64,000 nt of DNA from Methanomassiliicoccus sp. (GTDB taxonomy: Archaea > Thermoplasmatota > Thermoplasmata > Methanomassiliicoccales > Methanomassiliicoccaceae): positions 452,126-516,125 of the forward strand of contig JAWQJJ010000002.1 of the NCBI GenBank assembly GCA_033485155.1, in the 5' to 3' direction. Positions 37,098-45,574 of the stretch are shown here, in pieces; within the stretch, counting starts at the first letter, position 1; every line of letters starts with the position of its first letter. The notes beneath the pieces were generated by a model, which ran no database searches, was not told where the DNA came from, and worked only from the letters and a program-made list of their open reading frames with translations. A program made the position numbers and the translations under genes.

Positions 37098-37610
37098 TTA
37101 GCAGGCCGGCGGCATCAACACGGTGTCGATGACGTGGATTACCCCGTTGCTCGCCTGGATGTCGGTGATGATCACCTTGGCGTCGTTGATGTACACGTCG
37201 CTGCCGATGATGTGCACCGTGACCGTTCCACCCTGCAGGGTAACGATCTGTTGGCAGTCCTCAAGGTCACCCGCCATCACCTCTCCTGATGCAACGTGGT
37301 ACAGCAGGATCTGCTTGAGCGTGGCCACGTCGGTGGTCGTCAGCTTTTGCAGAAGAGCAGGGTCCAGCTTAGCGAAGGCCTCGTTGGTCGGGGCGAACAC
37401 GGTGAACGGTCCGGTGCCGTTCAAAGCATCGACCAGCCCAGCGGCATTCAGAGCGGTAACCAGAGTGCTGAGGTCACTATTCTCCTCTGCTGTCTGAGCG
37501 ATGGTGTTACTGGGTGCAGTGGTGGTTTGTGCCGCTGTTCCCGCGTAACCGGCCAAAACGCAGAGGACCACTGCCATACTGGCTATGGCGATTAGCATTC
37601 CTTTCTTCAT
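37098..37610 (-). CDS. Secreted fasciclin (FAS1) domain protein
   Basis: A 170-residue protein with an N-terminal signal peptide or lipid-free anchor (MKKGMLIAIASMAVVLCVLAGYAGTAAQ) and a Thr/Ala-rich linker. One FAS1 domain fills residues 45-170, with TVFAPTNEAFAKLDP and ILLYHVASGEV, then ASNGVIHVIDTVLMPP. FAS1 domains mediate adhesion. It should act on the outside of the cell. It is divergent from a second, leaderless FAS1 gene at 37906. Confidence 0.9.
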   Translation of the reverse strand: MKKGMLIAIASMAVVLCVLAGYAGTAAQTTTAPSNTIAQTAEENSDLSTLVTALNAAGLVDALNGTGPFTVFAPTNEAFAKLDPALLQKLTTTDVATLKQILLYHVASGEVMAGDLEDCQQIVTLQGGTVTVHIIGSDVYINDAKVIITDIQASNGVIHVIDTVLMPPAC

Positions 37611-37905
37611 AAGTCCTCCTGCATTATCTTTGTTGAGAATTATGATTTCAATTTTAGATATTAGTTTATTGCGCGATAATGGAACGGGAAATTTGGCAAA
37701 AGGTCGAACTGAGGATATCGACCATTAATATGGCAATAATCAAACCCATGTTGTGATGCGGCCCATTATCTAAATTGATCTCTCGATTGTAATTGGGTGT
37801 GAAGAATCCTGCCGCAATGGCCAATGGTGTCTAGCATGAGTTGATGAAAAATCTATTAATATCGGTTGTAAAAACTATTCTTATAACAGATAATGGGATG
37901 ATAAT

Positions 37906-38322
37906 ATGCCGGACATCGTTGAGTTGGCCATGCAGGCAGGGAATTTTAAGACACTCGTCGCTGCAGTACAGGCCGCTGGGCTCGTTGATACTTTGAAGGG
38001 GGCTGGACCGTACACAGTATTCGCTCCGACTGACGAGGCGTTCGCCAAGCTGCCCGCGGGCACGGTGGAGAGTTTGTTGAAGGATGTTCCCAAGTTGAAA
38101 AATATCTTACTGTACCACGTGGTCCCGGGCAAGGTCATGGCAGCGGACGTGGTCAAGCTAAAGACCGCCAAGACGGTCCAGGGGGAGGAAGTCAAGATCG
38201 ATGCGGCACGATGGCATCTGCACCGCCATGTGAAGGTGAACGATGCCAACATCATCCAGGCCGATATTGTCGCTAGCAATGGGGTCTGCCACGCCATCGA
38301 CAAAGTATTAATGCCGAAGTAG
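37906..38322 (+). CDS. FAS1 domain protein without signal peptide
   Basis: A 138-residue single FAS1 domain beginning directly at its first helix ([17 protein letters not shown]). [25 protein letters not shown] and [16 protein letters not shown] are clear. No signal sequence is present, so it would stay in the cytoplasm, which is unusual but occurs in methanogens and bacteria. The segment AARWHLHRH departs from the family near the middle. A TATA-like CTATTAATATCGG lies about 55 bases upstream. It precedes the heliorhodopsin gene by 109 bases. Confidence 0.88.
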   Translation: MPDIVELAMQAGNFKTLVAAVQAAGLVDTLKGAGPYTVFAPTDEAFAKLPAGTVESLLKDVPKLKNILLYHVVPGKVMAADVVKLKTAKTVQGEEVKIDAARWHLHRHVKVNDANIIQADIVASNGVCHAIDKVLMPK

Positions 38323-38431
38323 GCAGATTCCTTTTTTTACATTTTCCAATTGTATATTAGCAATAGCTCATGATAGATTATTACTGAGGATATAAATTAA
38401 ATAATCAAGGGTTCAATCGATTACCGATACT

Positions 38432-39202
38432 ATGGTTCCGGAGACCGACCCCAAGTTCGTCGCCTTGAGAAAGTGGAACGCCGCACTACTGGTCCTTCAT
38501 CTGGTCCAAGGGCTGGCGATACTAGCTTTAGCGACCAGCTTCGCCCTGCCGGTGACAGCTTCCTTCCTTCATTTTAACTCGGCCACCGGTCAGCTAGAGG
38601 CTCAAATCAGCACTCTGTTCACCCTGCCTATCGCTCCTCTCATCGCTCTGTTCCTGTTCACCTCGGCCTTCGACCACTTCCTGCTGGCTGGGCCGTTCTA
38701 CCAGTGGTACGTTGACGGACTGAAGGCCCATATCAACAAGGCCCGGTGGTTCGAGTACGCGTTCTCCTCGTCCATCATGATAGTGGTCATCGCCATGCTC
38801 GTGGGCATCTATGATGTCGTCTCCCTCATCGCGCTGTTCAGCATCAATGCCTGCATGAACCTCTTCGGCCTGGTCATGGAGCAGATCAACCAGAACCGCC
38901 CGAAGGTCACCTGGACCCCGTACATCTTCGGTACCTTCGCCGGCCTTATTCCATGGGTCGGCATCGCTATATATCTGGCTGGAGCAGGACAGTACGGCAA
39001 CGTCCCCAGCTTCGTGTACTGGATCTTCCTGACCATCGCCATCACCTTCTTCTCCTTCGCCTTTAACATGATACTGCAGTACCGTGCGAAAGGCCGGTGG
39101 GCCGACTACCTCTTCGGGGAGAAGGTGTACATGATCCTCAGCCTGGTCGCGAAGACCTTACTCGCATGGCAGGTGTTCGCCGGGACGCTTAGGCCGATGT
39201 AA
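38432..39202 (+). CDS. Heliorhodopsin
   Basis: A 256-residue seven-helix retinal protein. The Schiff-base lysine is K241 in LSLVAKTLLAWQ of helix 7. E108 in RWFEYAFSSS of helix 3 matches the counterion position of known heliorhodopsins, and the RWxEY element is characteristic. H23 and H82 match conserved inner-cavity histidines. Heliorhodopsins have inverted topology (N-terminus inside), carry no light-driven ion transport in characterised cases, and are known from Thermoplasmata. A structured member from a Thermoplasmatales archaeon has been solved. Function is unsettled: photosensing or enzyme regulation. No retinal-synthesis gene lies in the window. It sits near the integrase end of the island. 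Confidence 0.93.
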   Translation: MVPETDPKFVALRKWNAALLVLHLVQGLAILALATSFALPVTASFLHFNSATGQLEAQISTLFTLPIAPLIALFLFTSAFDHFLLAGPFYQWYVDGLKAHINKARWFEYAFSSSIMIVVIAMLVGIYDVVSLIALFSINACMNLFGLVMEQINQNRPKVTWTPYIFGTFAGLIPWVGIAIYLAGAGQYGNVPSFVYWIFLTIAITFFSFAFNMILQYRAKGRWADYLFGEKVYMILSLVAKTLLAWQVFAGTLRPM

Positions 39203-39221
39203 GAAAACGGTACGGGATACG

Positions 39222-39443
39222 ATGGACCTCCAAGGAAGGGTCTGCATCATCACCGGAGCCAATTCCGGCATAGGCAGGGAGACCGCTCTCGCCCTTGCCG
39301 CCCTGAAAGCCAGGGTGGTAATGACGGTCCGCGATTCGAAGAAAGGAGCGAGGGCCAGGAAGGAGATCGTCGACCGGACCGGGAACGATTCGGTCGAGGT
39401 CATGATCTGTGACCTTTCCTCATTAGATTCCATAATAGGGTGA
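39222..39443 (+). pseudogene. Truncated short-chain dehydrogenase (N-terminal part only)
   Basis: The 73-residue frame begins with the NAD(P)-binding strand and loop VCIITGANSGIGRETA and ends at DLSSLDSIIG, about a quarter of a normal SDR. The catalytic Tyr-x-x-x-Lys and the rest are missing, and the downstream sequence becomes A/T-rich at once. It is probably a fragment left by a recombination event. It starts 20 bases after the heliorhodopsin stop, so the two may once have formed an operon. Confidence 0.75.
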
Positions 39444-40096
39444 GTATAGCCATACATAATGTACAAATGCGCATCTTCCTCGAAGGAATTGTACCATTCT
39501 GCACCTACCTACTCGCATCACTTCACCAGACTAGATCATACGACATTCTCATCGAAAACTTAGCCCACAATCGACATGATGGTAAATTGCCACCTTTTTT
39601 CCGAATCATCCGTTCCAGATGAAAAACAAGATCATGTGCCACAATCATGCCATGATAGTCAGCACAGAAGATGATGAACAAGAACTAAGTGCATAAGATT
39701 CCAGATTTTATTTCGATAAACATGTCGAAGTTCAGCATTGTGAAAAGTTGGGTATATAATACTTTGCTTAAAATCGAGATTTTTCAGATCACATTTGAAA
39801 TCACCCACCATTTGAAAAATGTCCAAATCAATGGGCAACCTATCTTCCATACATTTTTTCGAAACATGTTGCGACGCCTTATAGGAGTCACTCAAAGGTA
39901 AAATTCTTGTTTTTTCGGCTGCCGTCGATTGATCATCCTAGCTCGATCTCATCATCTCGGGAGATGAGATTCTTCACCCGCTCATTGCAAGAACATTTCA
40001 CCGCCCACGACCCTTCGGACGGCTCCCACTATGCCCCGCCTAGAGAAAACACACGGACGGGTCGAGTCCTCACTCGAGCAAAAGATGGAAAGAGAT
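39444..40096. other. Gene-poor A/T-rich stretch
   Basis: About 650 bases between the broken dehydrogenase and the integrase. The frames on both strands start weakly and show no motif. Nothing else recognised. Confidence 0.4.
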
Positions 40097-40975
40097 TTAG
40101 AACCGGGGAACACCCCTGTTGTATGCTTGCTTCCGTGCCGGATTATTGCAATGAAGATAGATTTCCGTCGTCGATATATCCGCGTGTCCCAGCAAGTCCC
40201 GAAGCGAGATGATATCCGTCCCGTTCTGCGTGCAATGGGTAGCGAAGGAGTGCCGTAGCACGTGCGGTTTTATCTTGACCGCGAATCCGGCTTGCTGCCC
40301 CACTTTCTTTATTTCTTCCTCCACGGCATGCCGAGATATCCTTTGCTTCCTCTCGGATAAGAACAAAGGGTGGTCGGGCTTGACGTTGATTATATTGTAC
40401 TTCACGCGGTAGGTGTTGAGGATTTGTACGAGCTGGTCATCCATATCGACCTCCCTATCCCTATCACCCTTCCCCGAGCGAACCCTAATCACCCGGTTAT
40501 CGGTATCAATATCCCCAATATTGAGGTTGCAAAGTTCGGCAAGCCGAAGTCCCGTCTTCATGAACAGGGTGACTATAGCTAGTTGGCGGTAGGTCCGGCA
40601 CCCATCGATGAGCTTTTTCATTTCCTCTATCGGTAGATAACTGGGCATCTTCCGCGTTTGCCTGGGCTTCTTGATGGGCTGGATGCCCTGGATGCCCTTG
40701 AACTCGATGAACAGCTCCAAGGCTTGGAGCAAGTGCCGTTGGTGCGAAGAAGAATATCCCGAGGTGCGGACCTTGGCGAGAAGACGGTTTACTTCCGTTT
40801 GATTGATGGTATAGACCGCGTTCTTACGGAACAGGGCCTTGAGATTCATGGCGTTATTGTACGCTTGTTTTACTCCTTGAACCTTGACGCCAAGGAGCCA
40901 TAGTCGAAAGTCCTCAAATTCCTGAAACCTTGTATCTTGTGCCATAATTCGCGCAATTTCTTCTTTTTCTATCAT
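40097..40975 (-). CDS. Tyrosine recombinase (integrase)
   Basis: A 292-residue XerC/D-like site-specific recombinase, the likely integrase of the island. The N-terminal SAM-like DNA-binding domain (about 15-95) includes HQRHLLQALELFIEF. The catalytic domain has R in TGLRLAEL, a Lys strand RVRSGKGD, H-x-x-R in KPHVLRHSFATH, His in LLGHADIST and nucleophile Tyr in TEIYLH, so all residues are present. I start at ATG 40975 (MIEKEEIARIM); the longer frame runs through an (AT)14 repeat and is unlikely. The gene lies immediately downstream of the tRNA-Leu target and is not split by the attachment site. Confidence 0.92.
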   Translation of the reverse strand: MIEKEEIARIMAQDTRFQEFEDFRLWLLGVKVQGVKQAYNNAMNLKALFRKNAVYTINQTEVNRLLAKVRTSGYSSSHQRHLLQALELFIEFKGIQGIQPIKKPRQTRKMPSYLPIEEMKKLIDGCRTYRQLAIVTLFMKTGLRLAELCNLNIGDIDTDNRVIRVRSGKGDRDREVDMDDQLVQILNTYRVKYNIINVKPDHPLFLSERKQRISRHAVEEEIKKVGQQAGFAVKIKPHVLRHSFATHCTQNGTDIISLRDLLGHADISTTEIYLHCNNPARKQAYNRGVPRF

Positions 40976-41054
40976 ACCAGATACACTCCCGGATGCGAGT
41001 CTGGAAGCGAGGGTATCTTGTCCATCGTTCCCCGAAATTCGAATTATATTCGCT

Positions 41055-41091
<37 letters not shown>

Positions 41092-41124
41092 GAGCTAATA
41101 TTATCAATGCCAGCAAGTTAAAAG

Positions 41125-41191
41125 TGTAAGGGAAAAGTGGTGCAGGGGATGCGATTTGAACACACGAACCACTAAGGACAAGACCCTCAAT
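41125..41191 (-). repeat. Integrase-proximal attachment repeat (inside tRNA-Leu)
   Basis: The 67 bases are identical to 21770-21836. They cover the tRNA from the anticodon loop to CCA and a T-rich 3' flank. Similarity continues imperfectly to about 41103. Confidence 0.93.
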
Positions 41192-41224
41192 CTTGCGCCG
41201 TTGGCCAAGCTTGGCTACCCCTGC
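41138..41224 (-). tRNA. tRNA-Leu (anticodon GAG), CCA encoded
   Basis: Acceptor GCAGGGG (41224-41218) pairs with CCCCTGC, discriminator A, then CCA. The D stem is GCC/GGC. The anticodon stem CAAGA/TCTTG encloses TTGAGGG, giving anticodon GAG. A long variable arm (TCCTTAGTGGTTC) fits leucine tRNA, and the T loop is TTCAAAT. The tRNA is rebuilt by the island's attachment sequence. Confidence 0.95.
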
Positions 41225-41250
41225 TTGTAGGCCACCTTATACTGGCACCA

Positions 41251-41259
41251 AATATAAAG
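41251..41259 (-). promoter_or_regulatory. TATA box of tRNA-Leu
   Basis: CTTTATATT on the minus strand, 27-35 bases upstream of the tRNA 5' end, at the spacing expected for archaeal TBP. Confidence 0.6.
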
Positions 41260-41331
41260 ATTATCCTGGCGAACGGCCCTCCTTGCGGACCTTGCATGTA
41301 CCGAATCTAGGACCGCCGCCGAGTCCGGAGC

Positions 41332-41736
41332 TTACACCAGCCGCTTACCAGCACTCGGCCCGGAGGCACACTCGAACACGTCAGTGATCTTTAGCACAAG
41401 GAGGGAGCGGCACTTGAGGTCGGCCCGCTTCGCACTGACCATCCCCTTCATCTTATCGTAATCGGGGCCGTCATCGACGATGTCGACGTCCGCCTTGATC
41501 TTCAGGCACCCTTTTACCCCTTGGGTCCACACGTACAGCGAGGCTCGGGGGTTCTCCTGGAGGTTCTTCACCGTGGCGTCCATGAACTGGTTTCCGATCC
41601 AGATGGTCTCGGAATCCATGAGGAAGACCGAACCGACGGGAACCACGTTCGGTTCTCCATCCTTCGAGGCCGTGGCCAGAGGGAAATACTTGGTCGACTT
41701 GAGCAATTCCTCCATTTCCGGGGTGAGCTTTGCCAT
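41332..41736 (-). CDS. Pyridoxamine 5'-phosphate oxidase-like FMN-binding protein
   Basis: A 134-residue split-barrel protein. The opening ATASKDGEPNVVPVGSVFL, then IWIGNQFMDATVKNL and a barrel strand ASLYVWTQG follow the general flavin-binding PNPOx family, which also includes F420-dependent reductases and heme-degrading proteins. The cofactor (FMN or F420) and the substrate cannot be decided from sequence. It is the first chromosomal gene right of the island. Confidence 0.85.
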   Translation of the reverse strand: MAKLTPEMEELLKSTKYFPLATASKDGEPNVVPVGSVFLMDSETIWIGNQFMDATVKNLQENPRASLYVWTQGVKGCLKIKADVDIVDDGPDYDKMKGMVSAKRADLKCRSLLVLKITDVFECASGPSAGKRLV

Positions 41737-41823
41737 GCACTTGAATCGGCCTTTGGGCTATTTGACACTTGACCAAGTCGGCCGCGACAAGGGGAACACA
41801 CGCGGGCTGGTCCACGGCCGAGG

Positions 41824-43491
41824 TCAGGCGGTCTCCTCGGCCTCCGTCGGCCTCCCCTCGCTCCACTCGCGATTGATCCTTTGGATGTTCCGCCTCATGG
41901 CTTTCTCCTTCCGATCGCTGGCGACCAACGAGGGCTCGTCGCTGGTCCCCTTGGTCACCAGCACCACCACACGCCCCGGGCGGCTGCGTCCCGTGCGGCC
42001 CCGACGCTGGATCGACCTTATCTCCGACGGCACCGGTTCGTAGAAGATCACGAGGTCGGTGTTGGCGACGTCGAGCCCCTCCTCGCCCACACATGTAGCC
42101 ACGACCGTGTTGATCCTTCCGGACCGCAGATGCGAGAGGACCTCGACCTGCTCCTTCTGATTCTGTCCCTTATCGTGAGCCCTCGAGCTCTGCCCAACGA
42201 GCTTGCTCACCCTGGCCCCGCCGATGTCCGAGAGGCATCGGGCCACCATTTCGCAGGAGTCACGGTAATTGGTGAAGACCATGACCCGGGAGTCGGCCTT
42301 TTGCTCCAGCTGAGAGGTCACCAGCTCTCTGACCAGGGGAATCTTGGGGTGTCCCTCAGGGGTCCGGGACACGATCTCCTCCAGCCGTGCGAACTCGGGA
42401 GAAGCGACGATCCTCTGGGAGGCCTTGGACCCTTTCCTGCCCTGGGCTTCTGTCTTCAATTTCTCCATATACGAGGTCAGTGCCGTCACTCCCTGGGTCT
42501 CAGCAAGCTCGAGGGCGTGTCCGACCTTGATGGCCATGGCCTGTAGGCTGAGGGCGTTGAACAGGTAGCCGTTCTTCTTGCCGAAGGATCTGGCCCGCAG
42601 GGATTTGTTCATCTCGATCACATATCCGACCCTGGGCAGACCCTCGGTCTTCAGGAAACCCATGTGGTTGAGCTTGGAGATGTACGCACCGTACATGCTT
42701 CGCAGGGCCTCGCAAACATCGGCGATCCCCTCCGGCAGGTCCACATCCATCGTCTCGATTCGTACCTCGTGGAGGTACTCCATTATACTGGCGTCCTCCT
42801 CCGTCCGGGCCTCGATCCGCCGAACATGGAGGTTATCGCACACCGCCTTGATCCGCGCCTTGGATCCGCCCGGGGAGGCGGTGATACCCAGCACCCGGCC
42901 CCCGATCGCATCGAACGCCTGGGCGATAGGCACGTAGGCGTAGCGGCCGGTGGCTCTGTGGGCCTCGTCGAAGATGATGAGCTTGACGCCTTGCAGATCG
43001 ATCCTCCCCTTTCGGAGGTCATTGATGACCACCTGCGGCGTGGATACGATCACTCCGTGCCCGTTCCACTCCGCCGCCCTCTGCTCAGGAGGCACCTCTC
43101 CGCTCAACTGGACCACGGACCTGCCGACGAGATGATCATCGAGGAACGCGGCATGCTGTTCCACCAGCGGCTTGGTCGGAGCGAGGAGGAGAACCTTACC
43201 GCCATCGCGATGGAGCACCTCGGCCATCACCCTGAGCGCGATCACAGTCTTCCCGAGCCCGGTGGGCAGTACGACCAAGGTCGAGTAGAAGTAACACGAA
43301 TCAGCGAGGGTAGCCTGGTACTCCCGTTCCTGGATCGAACCCGGCCGTATCAAGGGATGCACGACATACACGCCATGACCTACGTCCGAGGGCTCAAAAA
43401 CGTTTGGGCCAGGGGGTCGAATACCAGTGTGAGGTCGTTGATCTGGACGTCTTCGGTAGACCGTTTGCCACGGATACCGTCGTCCAAACAT
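41824..43491 (-). CDS. Hef-type superfamily 2 helicase (no nuclease domain)
   Basis: A 555-residue DNA helicase of the Hef/FANCM group, acting on stalled replication forks. Motifs: Q-like REYQ, I (Walker A) PTGLGKTVIA, II FDEAHRA, III TASPG and VI QRRGRTGR. The C-terminal tail is short and basic (RKEKAMRRNIQRINREW). Euryarchaeal Hef usually carries an XPF-type nuclease after the helicase; it is absent here, so this is a helicase-only form. The true start may be a GTG near VYVVHPLIRPG; the first 40 residues look untypical. It is divergent from the methyltransferase gene. Confidence 0.85.
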   Translation of the reverse strand: MFGRRYPWQTVYRRRPDQRPHTGIRPPGPNVFEPSDVGHGVYVVHPLIRPGSIQEREYQATLADSCYFYSTLVVLPTGLGKTVIALRVMAEVLHRDGGKVLLLAPTKPLVEQHAAFLDDHLVGRSVVQLSGEVPPEQRAAEWNGHGVIVSTPQVVINDLRKGRIDLQGVKLIIFDEAHRATGRYAYVPIAQAFDAIGGRVLGITASPGGSKARIKAVCDNLHVRRIEARTEEDASIMEYLHEVRIETMDVDLPEGIADVCEALRSMYGAYISKLNHMGFLKTEGLPRVGYVIEMNKSLRARSFGKKNGYLFNALSLQAMAIKVGHALELAETQGVTALTSYMEKLKTEAQGRKGSKASQRIVASPEFARLEEIVSRTPEGHPKIPLVRELVTSQLEQKADSRVMVFTNYRDSCEMVARCLSDIGGARVSKLVGQSSRAHDKGQNQKEQVEVLSHLRSGRINTVVATCVGEEGLDVANTDLVIFYEPVPSEIRSIQRRGRTGRSRPGRVVVLVTKGTSDEPSLVASDRKEKAMRRNIQRINREWSEGRPTEAEETA

Positions 43492-43561
43492 CGAACATTA
43501 AGCGGCGGAGCGGAGGAAGCGGCGGATAGGCTCCAACTACGTGTAGGGATGAGGATCGTTT

Positions 43562-44359
43562 ATGAGAGCCACCTCCGAAGAGCAGCAGCGGCGCCGGCCC
43601 AGAATGCTGACCCTATACTCCAAGTTCATACGGGCCGGTGACCTGGTCTTCGACGTGGGGGCCAACCATGGGGATCGGTCGCAGCTCTTCCTTGACCTGG
43701 GGGCTAGGGTGGTGGCGGTGGAACCGCAGCCCCACTGCGCCGAGATCATGCGGAGAAGATTCCGTGCTGACCCTCGCATCGATGTCCTGGAGGCAGCGCT
43801 GGACGAGCGCCAGGGGAACGCATCGATACGTCTCTCCGACAACGACCTGGTCTCCTCCATGAGCCAACAGTGGATCGATCGGGTGAGGTCATGCGGTCGG
43901 TTCGACGACTCTCGGTGGCAGGAGGAGATGGAGGTACCGACCATCACCATGGACGCGCTCATCGCCAGGTATGGCCTTCCCCGCTTCACCAAGATCGATA
44001 CCGAGGGTTACGAGCTTCAGGTATTCAAGGGCCTGAGTGATCCCCTACCCGCGCTCTCCTTCGAGTATACTCCCGAGTACATCGAGCCGGCGGTCGGGTC
44101 CCTGCGTCTCCTCTCGGCCCTCGGCTCCTATCTCTTCAACCTCTCGGTGGGAGAATCGATGGAGCTCGGCCTGCCGCAATATGTTCAGATGGAGAGCCTG
44201 GCTTCCTGCCTGGAGGCGCTCGCGGAGCAGAGGGGGCAGGAGGAATCAGGGGACGTGTACGCCGTCCTTGAACAGCGCCAGGACCGGAACGGTCGGGGGA
44301 CGCGACATGAAAAAAGGGGGCGTGAGAGGATCGAAGACCCTGTTGTAAAGCATCCATGA
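43562..44359 (+). CDS. FkbM-family methyltransferase
   Basis: A 265-residue S-adenosylmethionine-dependent methyltransferase. The cofactor motif is LVFDVGANHGDRS, followed by VVAVEPQPHC at the second strand and KIDTEGYELQVFKGL, the family hallmark near the active site. Members methylate hydroxyl groups of glycans or natural products. The tail after about residue 235 is charged and probably disordered. No glycan cluster surrounds it. Family secure, substrate unknown. Confidence 0.88.
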   Translation: MRATSEEQQRRRPRMLTLYSKFIRAGDLVFDVGANHGDRSQLFLDLGARVVAVEPQPHCAEIMRRRFRADPRIDVLEAALDERQGNASIRLSDNDLVSSMSQQWIDRVRSCGRFDDSRWQEEMEVPTITMDALIARYGLPRFTKIDTEGYELQVFKGLSDPLPALSFEYTPEYIEPAVGSLRLLSALGSYLFNLSVGESMELGLPQYVQMESLASCLEALAEQRGQEESGDVYAVLEQRQDRNGRGTRHEKRGRERIEDPVVKHP

Positions 44360-44593
44360 CCGTGAGACGAACCGGCCCTCGAGGAGCCCACGAACAATGC
44401 TGCTCGCCCCCGACCGTCGTCGGAGGTCGTAGCCGATTGTCGTGGTCATGAGGCGATACGATGTTCGGCAGAGGATGCATTACAATCGTATCGATAAATA
44501 GCATGACGACAATAGAGATGACGCGGCCAAGACATCCGTCTTCCTGCGCGGAAGAGCGGAGCAGCGGCCTCGATATACGGACGAGATGTATCC

Positions 44594-44740
44594 ATGAGTA
44601 CCAACCGGATTAACACGGAGTGCGAGAAGTGCGGAGCCAAGTTTGAGACCCTCTACGAACTCGATGAGCATATGGAAGATGTTCATGGCGAGATGATGAG
44701 AAAGCGTGCCATGCCGCGTAAGAAGCCCAAGAAGAAGTGA
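44594..44740 (+). CDS. Small C2H2 zinc-finger protein
   Basis: A 48-residue protein. CEKCGAKFETLYELDEHMED is followed by VHG, so the finger is C-x2-C-x12-H-x4-H, the classical C2H2 spacing. The tail is very basic (RKRAMPRKKPKKK), which suits nucleic-acid binding. Small C2H2 proteins are common in archaea, mostly of unknown role. Confidence 0.75.
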   Translation: MSTNRINTECEKCGAKFETLYELDEHMEDVHGEMMRKRAMPRKKPKKK

Positions 44741-45065
44741 AGGGGTCGCTGGTCGGCGATATCCCGATCTCCTTTTAATCCATCCCAAGTCTGGGGCCAG
44801 AGGGACGTAGCGATTACCCCGGGAGCAGGTCCGATCTTCATTATCGACTGAGCAGTAGCTCGAAAGCTGGAGGACATTGGCATGCTGGAGATCGACGAAA
44901 TGGTGACTGGCCGACCTTCAACCAGTGGATTAGGGAGTTCAAGAACGTCGACCCGATGGTCCTACCACGGGGCCTGTCCAGCTTCCAGGCGCTCACAAAA
45001 AGCAAGAACGGTCGCTTATCCGAGCGAAGAAATGATGATTAGGTTCGAAGGGTAGCCCGGGCGGT
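44741..45065. other. Intergenic with a possible relic frame
   Basis: From 44882 the plus strand encodes MLEIDEM, and in the +1 frame DWPTFNQWIREFKNVDPMVL and onward to a TAG near 45042. The piece looks like a frameshifted small gene, perhaps transcription-related, but no family is recognised. Confidence 0.3.
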
Positions 45066-45515
45066 TCACCGCCACGGGTAGTGCCTTCCTCTCTTTTCAG
45101 CCCAGTTCTCGATGCCGTGCTCCCGGATCATCTGATGATTATGCTCAATGGTCTTTCCGTGGAACCGCTTCAGGGCCGCCAGCTTCATGCATTTCGCGCT
45201 GTCCCCGCACTCCCAGCATCCCCGGTAACCCTTCTGCTTGACGCAGTCCCGGATGATGCATACCTTCTTTCCTCCGCCGGTGGCGCAGGGACCCTTGCAC
45301 TCGATCGCCTCGATCTCATCCAGCACCCGTATGAAAATGGGATAGTCTAGGAGCTTACCGTAAGCTTGGGAACGGAGGTACGCATACTGGTCGAACTGTA
45401 CCTCGTCCAGCGCCTTCTTCAGCTCCTCTACCGCGAGGAAAACCCGTTTGTCGTGAGGGATGCAATCGCCGCAATAAAGGCCACAGTAAGAGGTCCGATC
45501 GTTAGATTCTGACAT
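45066..45515 (-). CDS. DUF3795 cysteine-rich protein
   Basis: A 149-residue protein of the DUF3795 family, frequent in methanogens and clostridia. The hallmark is YCGLYCGDC at the N-terminus, with further cysteines in CKGPCATGG, CIIRDC and GCWECGDSAKC. The cysteine number suggests a bound metal or iron-sulfur cluster. Function is unknown. It sits downstream of trehalose-6-phosphate synthase on the same strand, 59 bases after its end. Confidence 0.82.
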   Translation of the reverse strand: MSESNDRTSYCGLYCGDCIPHDKRVFLAVEELKKALDEVQFDQYAYLRSQAYGKLLDYPIFIRVLDEIEAIECKGPCATGGGKKVCIIRDCVKQKGYRGCWECGDSAKCMKLAALKRFHGKTIEHNHQMIREHGIENWAEKRGRHYPWR

Positions 45516-45574
45516 GTTGCTCGGACCCCAAGCTTCGCCTCGGTGTTTGAACCTTTCGCAACCAGGTGACGGTT

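Noticed and set aside
39659..39901. Frames on both strands in the gap before the integrase
   Set aside because: The minus frame begins at TTG without a binding site, and the plus frame is its mirror; neither shows a motif.
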